DNA of 21,891 nt from Desulfurococcales archaeon (lineage in GTDB: Archaea > Thermoproteota > Thermoprotei_A > Sulfolobales > Desulfurococcaceae). Position numbers and translations under genes: made by a program. The stretch lies in the NCBI GenBank assembly GCA_027064845.1, contig JAMOPC010000034.1, positions 1 through 21,891 on the forward strand, read 5' to 3'. Of the stretch, positions 5,338-12,471 are shown piece after piece. The notes under the pieces were generated by a model. That model ran no database searches. It was not told the DNA's origin and was given only the letters and a program-made list of their open reading frames with translations. How positions within the stretch are numbered: position 1 is the first letter of the stretch; each line of letters opens with the position of its first letter.

Positions 5338-6702
5338 TTACCACCTAACCTCTATGGCTTTTGGAGAAAGTGTTTCTCCTACTTGTAGGGCTTGGTTAAT
5401 GTATTTTGATGAATAGAAGATAAGTGTTGGTCTGCCCCTTCGTTTCTTCTTTACTATGGCTACTATCTTCTTTTCCTCCATTAGGTGCATTATGTATTTC
5501 TTTAACTTGTCTTTGAGGATCTTTGTTTGTTTCAATAACTCGGTGGCCGTTATGCCTTCTGGTCCGGCTTCTTCTATTATTGTGTATATTAATTCTAGCG
5601 GGGCTGTATCAATATATACTGGTTGACTCTTTATTCCTGCCTCGGTTCTTACTATGGCTTCCCTTGCTCTTGGCAATGTTGATTCTAGGAAATTCATTGC
5701 TTCCCGCACATCGTTGGGTAATACGGTAAGTGTTGGTCCTACTTCTTTTTCTTCTGGTTTCCGGCTAGATATGGCTTCTAGGACACTTAGTCTGGTCAAT
5801 ATGTCCCAAGATGTTTGGACATAGTATGAGAAAGCTGAGTACTCGTTACCGTATTGTTGTTCCATTCTTCTTGCATATTCGTTAATCATGTTCTTGGCTA
5901 CTGGGTCAAAGTTTACTTCTATGAGGCTACCAAGTCCTTCTAGCTCTATAATGTAGTCTCCAAGTTCTGAGGACAATATTTCTAGTTGGTCAAAATATAC
6001 TGACCTAGTAACATCTAGTGGTGGCAACCACCTTGTTTTGTCTTCCTGTTTTGCATAGATTAGCAGTACTCTTCTCATTAGTCCTTGTCTAAATATCATG
6101 TTGTCCATGTATAGCCAAGGCTCCTGTATGCCGAATACGGCGGTAACATATAGTCCGGCACGTATAAATCTTGTTTTCTTTACTAGTTTGAAGACTCTTT
6201 CTTCTCCACTATATAGTGTGGACAGTAGTGATGCATAGCCGGTCATGTATTCTTTTGCCTTCATTTGTTGCAGTATGCCTCCGAATTCGTGGCTAAACAG
6301 TATGAATATCTCGTTCACATCTTGTACGGAAGCAATGTGTTCAATTATACCTTCTGGGCTTCCTCCTTCTATTATCATTGTGTTTATTCTTTCCATTATT
6401 GCATTTTTGGGCAATCTTAGTCGGTTCTCGTAGTATCGGTAAAAAGCTCCCTTTATAGTGTATAGGGCCAAGTCTATGGTCGTCGATTTTCTGGTTACTC
6501 CAGATTTCCCACTCAGTATTACCCACAAGTTTGGTCTGAAGGGATTATTTATTGGTCTAGGGTACTCTGGGCAATAGAAAAACTTTCCAATTGTTGATGA
6601 TATGACAAAATAATAGGCTCCTAGTAAGAAATTGTCTGGTGCATCGGTTATCCTTGTTACGGTGTCCATGAATCGTTTCTTAAAGTTTAGGTCCTCGGTC
6701 AT
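5338..6702 (-). CDS. DUF3987-like P-loop ATPase with C-terminal winged helix, candidate replicative helicase
   Basis: A 454-aa ATPase. The P-loop is SGKSGVTRKST (residues about 64-74), followed by a helical region, an acidic strand motif IFILFSHEFGGIL, and the block GLYVTAVFGIQEPW...GLMRRVLLIYAK, which recalls DUF3987/YfjI-type proteins found with phage primases and plasmid replication genes. Residues about 365-435 form a winged helix ending in a basic KKKRRGRPTLI stretch. A role as helicase or initiator ATPase next to the candidate origin is inferred. The frame is open from a GTG at 6714 with AGGAGAG 3 nt upstream; I prefer the ATG at 6702 (36 bp after a TATA box, GTGGTAGAT before it). It is the last gene of its block. 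The arginine finger cannot be assigned with certainty. Confidence 0.7.
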   Translation of the reverse strand: MTEDLNFKKRFMDTVTRITDAPDNFLLGAYYFVISSTIGKFFYCPEYPRPINNPFRPNLWVILSGKSGVTRKSTTIDLALYTIKGAFYRYYENRLRLPKNAIMERINTMIIEGGSPEGIIEHIASVQDVNEIFILFSHEFGGILQQMKAKEYMTGYASLLSTLYSGEERVFKLVKKTRFIRAGLYVTAVFGIQEPWLYMDNMIFRQGLMRRVLLIYAKQEDKTRWLPPLDVTRSVYFDQLEILSSELGDYIIELEGLGSLIEVNFDPVAKNMINEYARRMEQQYGNEYSAFSYYVQTSWDILTRLSVLEAISSRKPEEKEVGPTLTVLPNDVREAMNFLESTLPRAREAIVRTEAGIKSQPVYIDTAPLELIYTIIEEAGPEGITATELLKQTKILKDKLKKYIMHLMEEKKIVAIVKKKRRGRPTLIFYSSKYINQALQVGETLSPKAIEVRW

Positions 6703-6730
6703 GTTATCTACCACGGACTCTCCTGTGGCT

Positions 6731-6745
6731 GAGTTTTTATATGTT
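6731..6745 (-). promoter_or_regulatory. TATA box before the DUF3987-like gene
   Basis: The minus strand reads CATATAAAAAC centred near 6738, in the 76-nt gap after the HerA-like gene. It lies 24 bp before the GTG at 6714 and 36 bp before the ATG at 6702; the latter allows a short leader with a ribosome site. Confidence 0.45.
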
Positions 6746-6778
6746 TTATGAGAGTAAATAAGAAAAAGTTTGAGTTGC

Positions 6779-7711
6779 CTAGTTTTTGATTACTAGTGGT
6801 ACGTATTCCATAATATCTTCTCCTGGTCTTTTGTGCCACTTGGGATAGGGGAATATCCCGGTACCTAATAGTCCGGTTCTTGATAATATAATATATTCTT
6901 GTGGCTCTAAAGATATAAGGGCTTCTGGTGATATAAAGGCATATATCCACCTCAAATCGTCTGGCAACTTGTGGTTCCCGAGATTCTTTATTACTAGATA
7001 ATCTACCTGTGTACGGACATCTAAATCGACACTTGTGAATTTCTGAGTATCTAGACCCATAGAGATTCCCATGTGGCGGAACTCTCTTATCAAGCTAATA
7101 TATTGGGCCTTGGCAACTACTTGGTCCTTGTAGGCTCTGATCCTTGAATATAATAATCTGGCTGCCTCTCTAACCAGCATGTAAGCTGGTCTTTTCCATT
7201 GTTTTCTCTCAAATAGTCTATCTATTATGTAGTTTATGGCATCGTATTCCTCTTTCATAGAAGTATATAGTGGCGCCGCGGATATTATTAAGTCGTATTC
7301 CTCGGTCATGGCATGTGAAAACCTGCTATAGGGTATTACTCTTATGTTTTTCCAATAAGTCTGGATCCTCAGGGCAGGACTATGTAGTATTAATATATTC
7401 AATACTTTTGCCCATGGGCTCCTGAGCCATGCTAGTCCTTCTCCGTCTCTTGAACCAAAAATATCTATTACACTTACACCGCACCTTATATAGAGTTCTC
7501 CCAAATACTCTAGGAAACTAGATTTTCCTGCTCCTCTTATTCCTAGTGCGAACCATATATTGCTGGGTACTTCATTGTTCTTCTTGATATAGATTCTTTT
7601 TTCACTAGGTACGGTTCTTAGTGGTACAAAGTATGGTAACTTATAGTCGCTTCCATGGTAGAAAATGTATTTCTTTTTAATGAATTCTATTTTTTGCAAT
7701 GTTTGGCTCAT
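6779..7711 (-). CDS. HerA/FtsK-superfamily-like P-loop ATPase (candidate DNA-translocating or packaging motor)
   Basis: A 310-aa ATPase with Walker A GIRGAGKSS (57-65) after a short beta N-terminus. DIFGSRDGEGLAWL (83-96) resembles the strand-2 D-x-x-x-x-E/D pattern of HerA/Zot/VirD4 ATPases. The likely Walker B is AYMLVREAARLLYSR (176-190), where Arg-Glu replaces the usual Asp-Glu. A REFRHMGISMGLDTQKFTSVD segment matches the 'hhxhhxTQ' sensor strand of that superfamily. Roles in the family are DNA pumping, packaging and secretion. The start ATG at 7711 has GGTGAAA upstream and a 4-nt overlap with the preceding gene. A viral packaging motor is attractive because a membrane protein lies two genes upstream, but no terminase nuclease domain is present. 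Confidence 0.65.
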   Translation of the reverse strand: MSQTLQKIEFIKKKYIFYHGSDYKLPYFVPLRTVPSEKRIYIKKNNEVPSNIWFALGIRGAGKSSFLEYLGELYIRCGVSVIDIFGSRDGEGLAWLRSPWAKVLNILILHSPALRIQTYWKNIRVIPYSRFSHAMTEEYDLIISAAPLYTSMKEEYDAINYIIDRLFERKQWKRPAYMLVREAARLLYSRIRAYKDQVVAKAQYISLIREFRHMGISMGLDTQKFTSVDLDVRTQVDYLVIKNLGNHKLPDDLRWIYAFISPEALISLEPQEYIILSRTGLLGTGIFPYPKWHKRPGEDIMEYVPLVIKN

Positions 7712-8718
7712 ATCATTTCACCTATTGTGTGTACTCCTAATTTCTCTTCTAGGTACTTTCTAAGTATATTCATTTTGCCCAGTATGTGTTTGATTATTTC
7801 ATGCACTACTGGTTCGGCTTTGATTGAAAAATACATTTTTAATAACTTATAACTCTGAGGAGTTATTCCTCGCTCTAGGACCTCGGTTATGGCTTCTTCT
7901 GTGGTCAGCCTAGAGAGTTTATCTACAACTTGCTGATACTCTATAAAACTCTCTGGTACATATTTTACTAGTCTCTGTTTATTGTATTCGTTTAGCGGTA
8001 AGAAGTCCAAGTATTCTAGTAATTGTCCAGGCTCAAGTGGGAATACGATACTGATTTTCTTACCGTAATCAGATTCTATTTCGTGGGCATAATCTAGTCC
8101 TATAGCTATATAGTATAGTTTATCTAATTCGTTCAACAACTTCTTTGGCACTATCTTGTCCTTGTCCGGCAATAGGTCCGTTACTTGTTTTGTATAGATT
8201 ACTCGCTTTACAGTGTCCTCGGTCTTTAGTACTTTTAATAGTTTTATCATTATTAGCAATTCTACGCCGGTCAGTTTTCTAAAGGTTATCTTACTCATTA
8301 ATACGTATAGTTTGTCCTTGTGAACATCTTTTTCTATTTCGTTTATTCTTTGTTGTACCTCATTAATAGCACGTAGTGTTTCTTCGTCTATTTCTATTTT
8401 TTCCGGCTCTTCTTTACTTGGTTCTCCTGTTTCTTTTTCTTCTTCCAAACTAGTTGGTCCAACTGGTTCTCCTTGCCTTATCCATTCTTTTAGCAAGATA
8501 TTTAACTTGTTCCTAGTATAGATTTCGGCAACTTCTTTTTTGGTCAAATCAATATTGGTACTTAGCAAGAACTGGGCAAACTTTACTAGTTTCTCTAGCC
8601 TTTCTCCACGCTGTTTTATTTTGGCAATGAGTTCTTTTTTATTCTGAATAATTAACTTCTGTATCTGTACCAGTAATTGTACTTCATTTGGTTCTAGGCT
8701 GAATTCTGGGGCTGGCAT
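7708..8718 (-). CDS. Unknown helical protein, 336 aa
   Basis: I do not recognise this protein. It is almost wholly alpha-helical and highly charged. There is an N-terminal helical part (1-90), an acidic linker rich in Glu and Pro (about 95-115), and a second helical part to the C-terminus. No enzyme motif, Cys cluster or membrane segment is visible. The start ATG at 8718 is chosen because GGTGAAA lies 3 nt upstream; the frame itself opens at a GTG within that site. It overlaps the membrane-protein gene by 35 nt and the HerA-like gene by 4 nt, so all three are probably co-translated. That coupling suggests an accessory or adaptor of the HerA-like ATPase or a virion component. Confidence 0.65.
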   Translation of the reverse strand: MPAPEFSLEPNEVQLLVQIQKLIIQNKKELIAKIKQRGERLEKLVKFAQFLLSTNIDLTKKEVAEIYTRNKLNILLKEWIRQGEPVGPTSLEEEKETGEPSKEEPEKIEIDEETLRAINEVQQRINEIEKDVHKDKLYVLMSKITFRKLTGVELLIMIKLLKVLKTEDTVKRVIYTKQVTDLLPDKDKIVPKKLLNELDKLYYIAIGLDYAHEIESDYGKKISIVFPLEPGQLLEYLDFLPLNEYNKQRLVKYVPESFIEYQQVVDKLSRLTTEEAITEVLERGITPQSYKLLKMYFSIKAEPVVHEIIKHILGKMNILRKYLEEKLGVHTIGEMI

Positions 8719-9136
8719 CGGTTTCACCGAATTTCTTTATGCACCTATTCATGCACTCTATATAAGGCATTAAGCTTAATATTTTTGGATCACTGCAATA
8801 GTTGAAACAATACGTTTTCACAGCCTCTTTTGGCTCGTATCCTAGTTTTAATAATGCCCTGTTTATTCTTATCATTTTGGACCTCATTTTTAATAAGAGT
8901 ACCATCATTATACTGGTTACTCCAAAGATTATGCCCAACATCCCATAGATTAGGGTATTTACTGATATGATTTTAAAAGTATACCCGAAAGTTAATGAGA
9001 GTACACCCACAAAGTATGTTGCATAAGCAATTTTTACTATGAGGTTAGCATAGTATTTGGTCTTTTTTCGCTCTATTAGTAGGAGCCTTAGTTGTTTAGC
9101 TTCTTCTGGATTAATTGTTTCAACTGGTCTTTCCAA
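8684..9136 (-). CDS. Two-helix membrane protein with C-terminal Cys motif
   Basis: A 150-aa protein with two hydrophobic helices (about residues 35-60 and 66-85) joined by a short turn, a charged N-terminus, and a C-terminal soluble tail containing four Cys (CFNYC ... CMNRC), spaced like two C-x3-C pairs that could bind metal or form disulfides. The start is uncertain: GGTGAAA lies 3 nt before a TTG at 9136, which I prefer; the frame is open to a TTG at 9151. It is the first gene of the minus block, next to the divergent promoter at 9168-9180. It may anchor the HerA-like complex to the membrane or be a virion membrane protein; the sequence does not decide. Confidence 0.65.
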   Translation of the reverse strand: MERPVETINPEEAKQLRLLLIERKKTKYYANLIVKIAYATYFVGVLSLTFGYTFKIISVNTLIYGMLGIIFGVTSIMMVLLLKMRSKMIRINRALLKLGYEPKEAVKTYCFNYCSDPKILSLMPYIECMNRCIKKFGETDASPRIQPRTK

Positions 9137-9167
9137 GAATTTCACCCACAAAAATATTTATTAATTA

Positions 9168-9180
9168 ACTTTATAAAAAC
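9168..9180. promoter_or_regulatory. Divergent promoter with a near-palindromic TATA box
   Basis: ACTTTATAAAAAC lies in the only divergent gap of the window. Read rightwards it is 29 bp before the ATG at 9203; read leftwards (GTTTTTATAAAGT) it is 38 bp before the TTG at 9136. One near-symmetrical TATA box may serve both operons. A second AT-rich run (AAAAATATTTATTA, 9150-9163) could provide another leftward TATA. Confidence 0.5.
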
Positions 9181-9202
9181 AGTATTTGGGTGTATTCTGA
9201 TC

Positions 9203-9451
9203 ATGGCAAGTCCTAAGAATGTTAAAGTAGAAGAAAGAGGACTATATATGTCATTGAAGGCCATTTTTCTTAATTCGCCAGAACTATGTGGTGAACCATT
9301 TACACCCGAGGACATTATTGAAGTTCTTGCCGAGTTTAAAGTTAAAGTAGATAAGGAAACCGTGGAAAAAGTTTTAGAAAAATTAGCTAAAGACAATATT
9401 ATTGTTAGGACAGATAAGTATTACCTCATAAAGTGTGGTGATAAGAAGTGA
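9203..9451 (+). CDS. Small winged-helix-like protein, 82 aa
   Basis: An 82-aa protein with the helix-helix-helix-hairpin pattern of a winged helix: YMSLKAIFLNSPELCGEPFTPEDIIEVL... then a helix (KETVEKVLEKLAKDN) and a beta wing IIVRTDKYYLIK. It probably binds DNA as a regulator. The open frame extends upstream to 9092, but that part overlaps the divergent promoter; the ATG at 9203 is the first sensible start, 29 bp after the TATA box. It heads a three-gene operon with two small membrane proteins. Target unknown. Confidence 0.65.
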   Translation: MASPKNVKVEERGLYMSLKAIFLNSPELCGEPFTPEDIIEVLAEFKVKVDKETVEKVLEKLAKDNIIVRTDKYYLIKCGDKK

Positions 9452-9642
9452 TTAAGAACCTCATATTGGTCCTCATAGTAATGATATTATTTGCCTTCAT
9501 AATACTTGCTTCAACAATAATGTTTGTAAAAACTAAGGATATCGTATACTTGAATATAATGATTATATCAACAATAATAATATCGGCATGTGGGGTATAC
9601 GTTTGGACAACATGGAAGAAGATAAGAGAGGGTTTCGCATGA
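9448..9642 (+). CDS. Small two-helix membrane protein, 64 aa
   Basis: A 64-aa hydrophobic protein with two predicted transmembrane helices (about 3-26 and 34-53) and a basic tail (KKIREGFA). The start is a GTG at 9448 overlapping the previous stop by 4 nt, with GGTGATAAGAA just upstream. It has no recognised family. Holin-like, virion-membrane or lysis-related roles are typical for such viral proteins, but none is shown. Confidence 0.6.
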   Translation: MIKNLILVLIVMILFAFIILASTIMFVKTKDIVYLNIMIISTIIISACGVYVWTTWKKIREGFA

Positions 9643-9643
9643 A

Positions 9644-9916
9644 ATGCCAATAACTAGGACCTTGAAGTTAGTGTTTTTTCTAGGGGCTATTATATTCTTT
9701 TCCCAAATGTGGGTCCTAGGCGTCTATGTTTTATTTACTAATTATATTAATAATGGTTTGGTATCACTATTCTTAACTACAATCTTTTCTTTTTTACTAT
9801 CAGTACTGGTTGGTTACTTGTTATTGACAATAATATATAGAGAAATAATGAAAATGGTCAAACATTATGAGGAAATGGTGGCACTAAAAAAGAGTAGAGA
9901 TATGGTGTTAAAGTAA
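9644..9916 (+). CDS. Small two-helix membrane protein, 90 aa
   Basis: A 90-aa protein with two long hydrophobic helices (about 8-32 and 40-66) and a charged cytoplasmic-type tail (EIMKMVKHYEEMVALKKSRD). It begins 1 nt after the previous stop. The ribosome site is weak (GAGGG), so translation is probably coupled. It is likely to act with the 64-aa membrane protein upstream. Function unknown. Confidence 0.6.
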   Translation: MPITRTLKLVFFLGAIIFFSQMWVLGVYVLFTNYINNGLVSLFLTTIFSFLLSVLVGYLLLTIIYREIMKMVKHYEEMVALKKSRDMVLK

Positions 9917-9951
9917 GGTGGAGAAGAAAGAGGTAAGGAAACAATAAAGTG

Positions 9952-9965
9952 TATTTTTTATAATT
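9952..9965 (+). promoter_or_regulatory. Promoter of the XPF-type nuclease operon
   Basis: TATTTTTTATAAT is centred at about 9960, 35 bp before the TTG start at 9995. It allows a leader of about 10 nt with GGGGTC as ribosome site. The same TATTTTTTATAA string recurs at 11121-11132. The preceding T run may also end the upstream transcript. Confidence 0.5.
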
Positions 9966-9994
9966 CCTTTTCCTATACTTTATAGGGGTCAGTC

Positions 9995-10666
9995 TTGGTA
10001 GTTCTTGTTGATTCTAAGGAGCCAAAGAACTATGTGGACAAACTCAGGAACGAGGGATTACCAGTAGAGGTAAGAGATATTCTTTTTTGTGATTATATAG
10101 TTACAGTAAACAACTATTCTATTGGTATTGAAAGGAAAACCGCCGAGGATTTCGTGGCATCAATAATTGATGGCAGAATCTTTAACCAGGCCTACATGTT
10201 GTCCACAATGTTTCCAGTATCATATATTATAGTGGAGGGTTTTATCAGTGAAGCCTTATCGTATACGGCTTTTTCTAGACGAGCCTATATTGGTGCTCTG
10301 GTCTCGTTGGCTCTAAAGACTTCACCTCATGGTCAACGGGGGCGAATTAGCATTATTAATGTGGAACTTGATGTTGATACTGTTTTATTTATAAAGTATT
10401 TACACAAGAAACTAGAGGAAGGTGATTTTGAGAGATTACCCAGGGTCCGGTTACCTAAAAAGAGTATTATTGATAGGAAAGGAGTCATGATTGCAATGCT
10501 ACAAGTAATACCCGGCGTCGGTGAAGAGAGGGCTAAAAAGATTGCCGGAGCCTACAATAGTGTGGCCGAATTATTGACAACTACGCCCGATAAGTTGGCA
10601 ATGATTGATGGTATAAGTTATAATTTAGCAAAAAAGATACTATATTACTTGGGTGCAGAGACTTGA
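9995..10666 (+). CDS. XPF/ERCC4-type structure-specific endonuclease with tandem HhH
   Basis: A crenarchaeal-type short XPF (nuclease plus helix-hairpin-helix, no helicase), 223 aa. The ERCC4 active site is present: VDSKEP (6-11, canonical VD-x-RE), CDYIV (32-36, canonical GDY-x-V) and ERKTAEDF (46-53, the ERK-x3-D signature). Residues about 165-221 form a tandem HhH (VIPGVGEERAKKI ... IDGISYNLAKKI). Such enzymes work as dimers, cut 3' flaps, splayed arms and nicked junctions, and in crenarchaea need PCNA. I see no C-terminal PCNA-binding (PIP) motif here, so PCNA dependence is doubtful. The start is a TTG at 9995, set by the first codon of the VVLVDSKE strand and GGGGTC upstream. It probably resolves replication or recombination intermediates. 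Confidence 0.92.
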   Translation: MVVLVDSKEPKNYVDKLRNEGLPVEVRDILFCDYIVTVNNYSIGIERKTAEDFVASIIDGRIFNQAYMLSTMFPVSYIIVEGFISEALSYTAFSRRAYIGALVSLALKTSPHGQRGRISIINVELDVDTVLFIKYLHKKLEEGDFERLPRVRLPKKSIIDRKGVMIAMLQVIPGVGEERAKKIAGAYNSVAELLTTTPDKLAMIDGISYNLAKKILYYLGAET

Positions 10667-10941
10667 ACGAAAAAACAACAATGAAGAAATATGGTCTGAC
10701 CAGAAAACAATACATGTTTGCCAAAACTGTTTTGCCAAAGTTCTTGGAAAGAGAATATCTTACCATGAGTGATATTATGAAGTTTTTTCCGGATCGGGCC
10801 TATTCGACAATTTATTTTAGAGTCAAAAGATTGGTTGAGAAAGGACTTATTAGGCAAAAGAAAAACATTAAAGCCTATGAATTAACTAGTCTGGGTAAAA
10901 AGTTTCTAAAAGAAGTACTTGGTCAAGGTGGGTCCTTATGA
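10663..10941 (+). CDS. Winged-helix DNA-binding protein, 92 aa
   Basis: A 92-aa wHTH protein: helices around FAKTVLPKFLEREYLTMSDIMKFF, a recognition helix RAYSTIYFRVKRLVEKGLI, then a wing RQKKNIKAYELTSLGKKFL, the arrangement seen in PadR/MarR-type regulators. The start is a TTG at 10663 overlapping the nuclease stop, or the ATG at 10681. It lies in the nuclease operon and probably regulates viral transcription. Target unknown. Confidence 0.7.
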   Translation: MNEKTTMKKYGLTRKQYMFAKTVLPKFLEREYLTMSDIMKFFPDRAYSTIYFRVKRLVEKGLIRQKKNIKAYELTSLGKKFLKEVLGQGGSL

Positions 10942-11120
10942 CCACTGTTTTGGAATCTATGATTGAGGACATCATGAAGTATAGGGGCTTTAAGTCAAAG
11001 AATGAATTTATTGAGTATATGCACAGAAAATATGGCGACCTCAGAAAAAAGACTTCTGCCGAAATATTTGATATAGTGCTAAAAGAGTTCTTGGAATCGG
11101 TTAAAGAAATTTCTAAATAA
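10938..11120 (+). CDS. Small helical protein, 60 aa
   Basis: A 60-aa, all-helical charged protein (TTVLESMIEDIMKYRGF ... EIFDIVLKEFLESVKEI). It starts at an ATG at 10938 preceded by GGTGGGTC and overlaps the previous stop by 4 nt. No known family. Its place directly after a wHTH protein suggests a small partner or accessory regulator, which is speculative. Confidence 0.55.
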   Translation: MTTVLESMIEDIMKYRGFKSKNEFIEYMHRKYGDLRKKTSAEIFDIVLKEFLESVKEISK

Positions 11121-11133
11121 TATTTTTTATAAA
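11121..11133 (+). promoter_or_regulatory. TATA box before the 66-aa basic protein
   Basis: TATTTTTTATAAA, centred near 11129, follows directly on the preceding stop. It is 24 bp before the TTG at 11153. It shares TATTTTTTATAA with the promoter at 9952. Confidence 0.45.
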
Positions 11134-11152
11134 TCATTTCTCGGTGAGGTAC

Positions 11153-11353
11153 TTGGGTAAAACAAGGTACAGGAACACCATTAGGATCGGTTTCTTGATT
11201 GAAGACGGTATCCCGACCCGTAATATTTATGTCAAGTCGTGGACACGTAGTCAACTTAGAAAGTATGGTCTCAGGGACTGTAAAAAAGTTAGGCACCTGA
11301 TCCTATGTAAGGATAAGAAAGGCAAACCAGTGGCCGTTTTGCCTCTTTACTGA
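11153..11353 (+). CDS. Small basic protein, unknown, 66 aa
   Basis: A very basic protein of about 66 aa, mainly beta: RYRNTIRIGFLIEDG, IYVKSW, SQLRKYGL, KKVRHLILCKDKKGKPVAVLPL. The pattern of short strands with a DKKGKPVAV hairpin may suit a small nucleic-acid-binding barrel, but I know no family. The start is uncertain: GGTGAGG lies 3 nt before a TTG at 11153, which I prefer; a GTG at 11144 lies inside that site. It is probably monocistronic, followed by a T-rich stretch. Confidence 0.5.
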   Translation: MGKTRYRNTIRIGFLIEDGIPTRNIYVKSWTRSQLRKYGLRDCKKVRHLILCKDKKGKPVAVLPLY

Positions 11354-11368
11354 GTTTATTTTTCTATG
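11354..11368 (+). terminator. T-rich stretch, possible archaeal terminator
   Basis: GTTTATTTTTCT directly follows the stop at 11353 in a 109-nt gap. Archaeal transcription often ends at short T runs without a hairpin. Support is composition only. Confidence 0.3.
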
Positions 11369-11401
11369 AGACATTCTTAGCAGAGTATTACTTTTCTCAG
11401 A

Positions 11402-11431
11402 ATTTTCTATACGAGAAAATGTTTTTATTTA
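11402..11431 (+). promoter_or_regulatory. Inverted repeat abutting the TATA box of the main replication operon
   Basis: ATTTTCT (11402-11408) and AGAAAAT (11414-11420) form a 7-bp inverted repeat, immediately followed by the TATA-like GTTTTTATTTA (11421-11431), 36 bp before the GTG at 11463. A second, alternative arm (TTTTCTC, 11392-11398) pairs with the same right arm (GAGAAAA, 11413-11419). This is a likely operator overlapping the BRE/TATA of the operon that carries RfcS and the Cas4-like nuclease. Confidence 0.4.
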
Positions 11432-11462
11432 ATGGCTATACATATATTCCTAGGGGATAAAA

Positions 11463-12215
11463 GTGAATGTCCTAGAAGTAACATACGTTATTCCAAAAGA
11501 GGAACTAATAAAGGAAATAATGGGTTTTTTCAAAGAAGTTAGCCAAGAAGAAGGTGAATATAAGGTCAAGAAAGTACCACTAATATTATTGAAACACCCC
11601 AGCAAGAGGTACAATGAAAAAATAGAATACATTGAATATGTTGCCATGTCGTTAGTAATGAAAACTAGCCAATCACTAATACGTAGACCAATGGTTTACA
11701 TAAAACTATACGATTCGATGGTTACCAAAAGATACTTTGATGTAATAGGAACACTTAGTTCCCCAATAATTTCTGCCAAGTTAAAGGTCAAAAAGAGTTA
11801 TAGGAAAGAAGATATTGAGAAAGTAGCCAATAAATTATATAAGTTGGTAGAAGAAAAGGCCAAGATACTAAGGAAAGCCTTAAGTATAGCCAATAAAGAA
11901 ATCAACGAACTTAATGAGGTCATTAAAAAATTGGGACTAAATGGTGATATTCTTGATATTCTATATATACATTTAAATGATAGGGACGTTTATTGTCATA
12001 TACGGTTACCGATAAATGTGGAAGATAGGAGAAAATACGTTAGTGGTAAAGAAGTGTCCATTGACTATTCTGTAACTGTACCCTTTATAACTGAGCCAGA
12101 AAAGAAAATAGAGAGGAAAGGAAGTATTAACATATACTATACCGTAAATAATGTGGCAGGGGTTAAACTACTTGTGCGGGACATATTTAGACGATACAGG
12201 AGAAATAATGATTGA
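11463..12215 (+). CDS. Unknown 250-aa protein, first gene of the replication operon
   Basis: No family recognised. The protein begins MNVLEVTYVIPKEELI, has a beta-rich first half with conserved-looking basic patches (HPSKRYNEKIEYIEYVAMSLVMK), a central long helix rich in Lys/Glu (about 118-160), and a beta C-terminal part ending in a very basic tail RDIFRRYRRNND. The start is a GTG at 11463 with GGGGAT 5 nt upstream. The basic tail hints at nucleic-acid contact. It overlaps the RHH gene by 8 nt. Being first in an operon with RfcS and nucleases suggests a replication or repair role, inferred from position only. Confidence 0.65.
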   Translation: MNVLEVTYVIPKEELIKEIMGFFKEVSQEEGEYKVKKVPLILLKHPSKRYNEKIEYIEYVAMSLVMKTSQSLIRRPMVYIKLYDSMVTKRYFDVIGTLSSPIISAKLKVKKSYRKEDIEKVANKLYKLVEEKAKILRKALSIANKEINELNEVIKKLGLNGDILDILYIHLNDRDVYCHIRLPINVEDRRKYVSGKEVSIDYSVTVPFITEPEKKIERKGSINIYYTVNNVAGVKLLVRDIFRRYRRNND

Positions 12216-12471
12216 AGAACCAACTAGGAGCCAACTAAAAGTTATATCAATGAAAATCACGTGGAGCCAATTATTTATGTTGGACCTAGTAAAAGCCCTG
12301 TTTGGTCTTAGGAGCAGAAGTGAGGCCATTAGGTTCGCATTAATAGTTAGTTATGAAAAAATATTTGGCAAAGAGTACCGTAAGGTTTTTGATGAATTGA
12401 AGCGTTCTATCCACAATTATTATGAGGTTAGAAAACTATATGACCAAGTAATAGGTGATTATCATGGTTGA
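12208..12471 (+). CDS. Ribbon-helix-helix DNA-binding protein
   Basis: An 87-aa protein with a typical RHH (CopG-like) core: strand KVISMKITWSQ, helix LFMLDLVKALFG, and the turn LRSRSEAIRFALIVSY, where SRSEAIR is the family hallmark. A C-terminal helical extension (residues 50-87) may serve dimer or partner contacts. The start ATG at 12208 has AGGAGAAAT upstream; the open frame extends further but without a ribosome site. It is the probable regulator of its own operon and could bind the inverted repeat at 11402. It overlaps the gene before it and RfcS by 8 nt each. Confidence 0.75.
   Translation: MIEEPTRSQLKVISMKITWSQLFMLDLVKALFGLRSRSEAIRFALIVSYEKIFGKEYRKVFDELKRSIHNYYEVRKLYDQVIGDYHG

Noticed and set aside
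9092..9202. Extended 119-aa version of the winged-helix gene
   Set aside because: The extra 37 residues come from the divergent promoter and the neighbouring gene's start; the ATG at 9203 is a better start.
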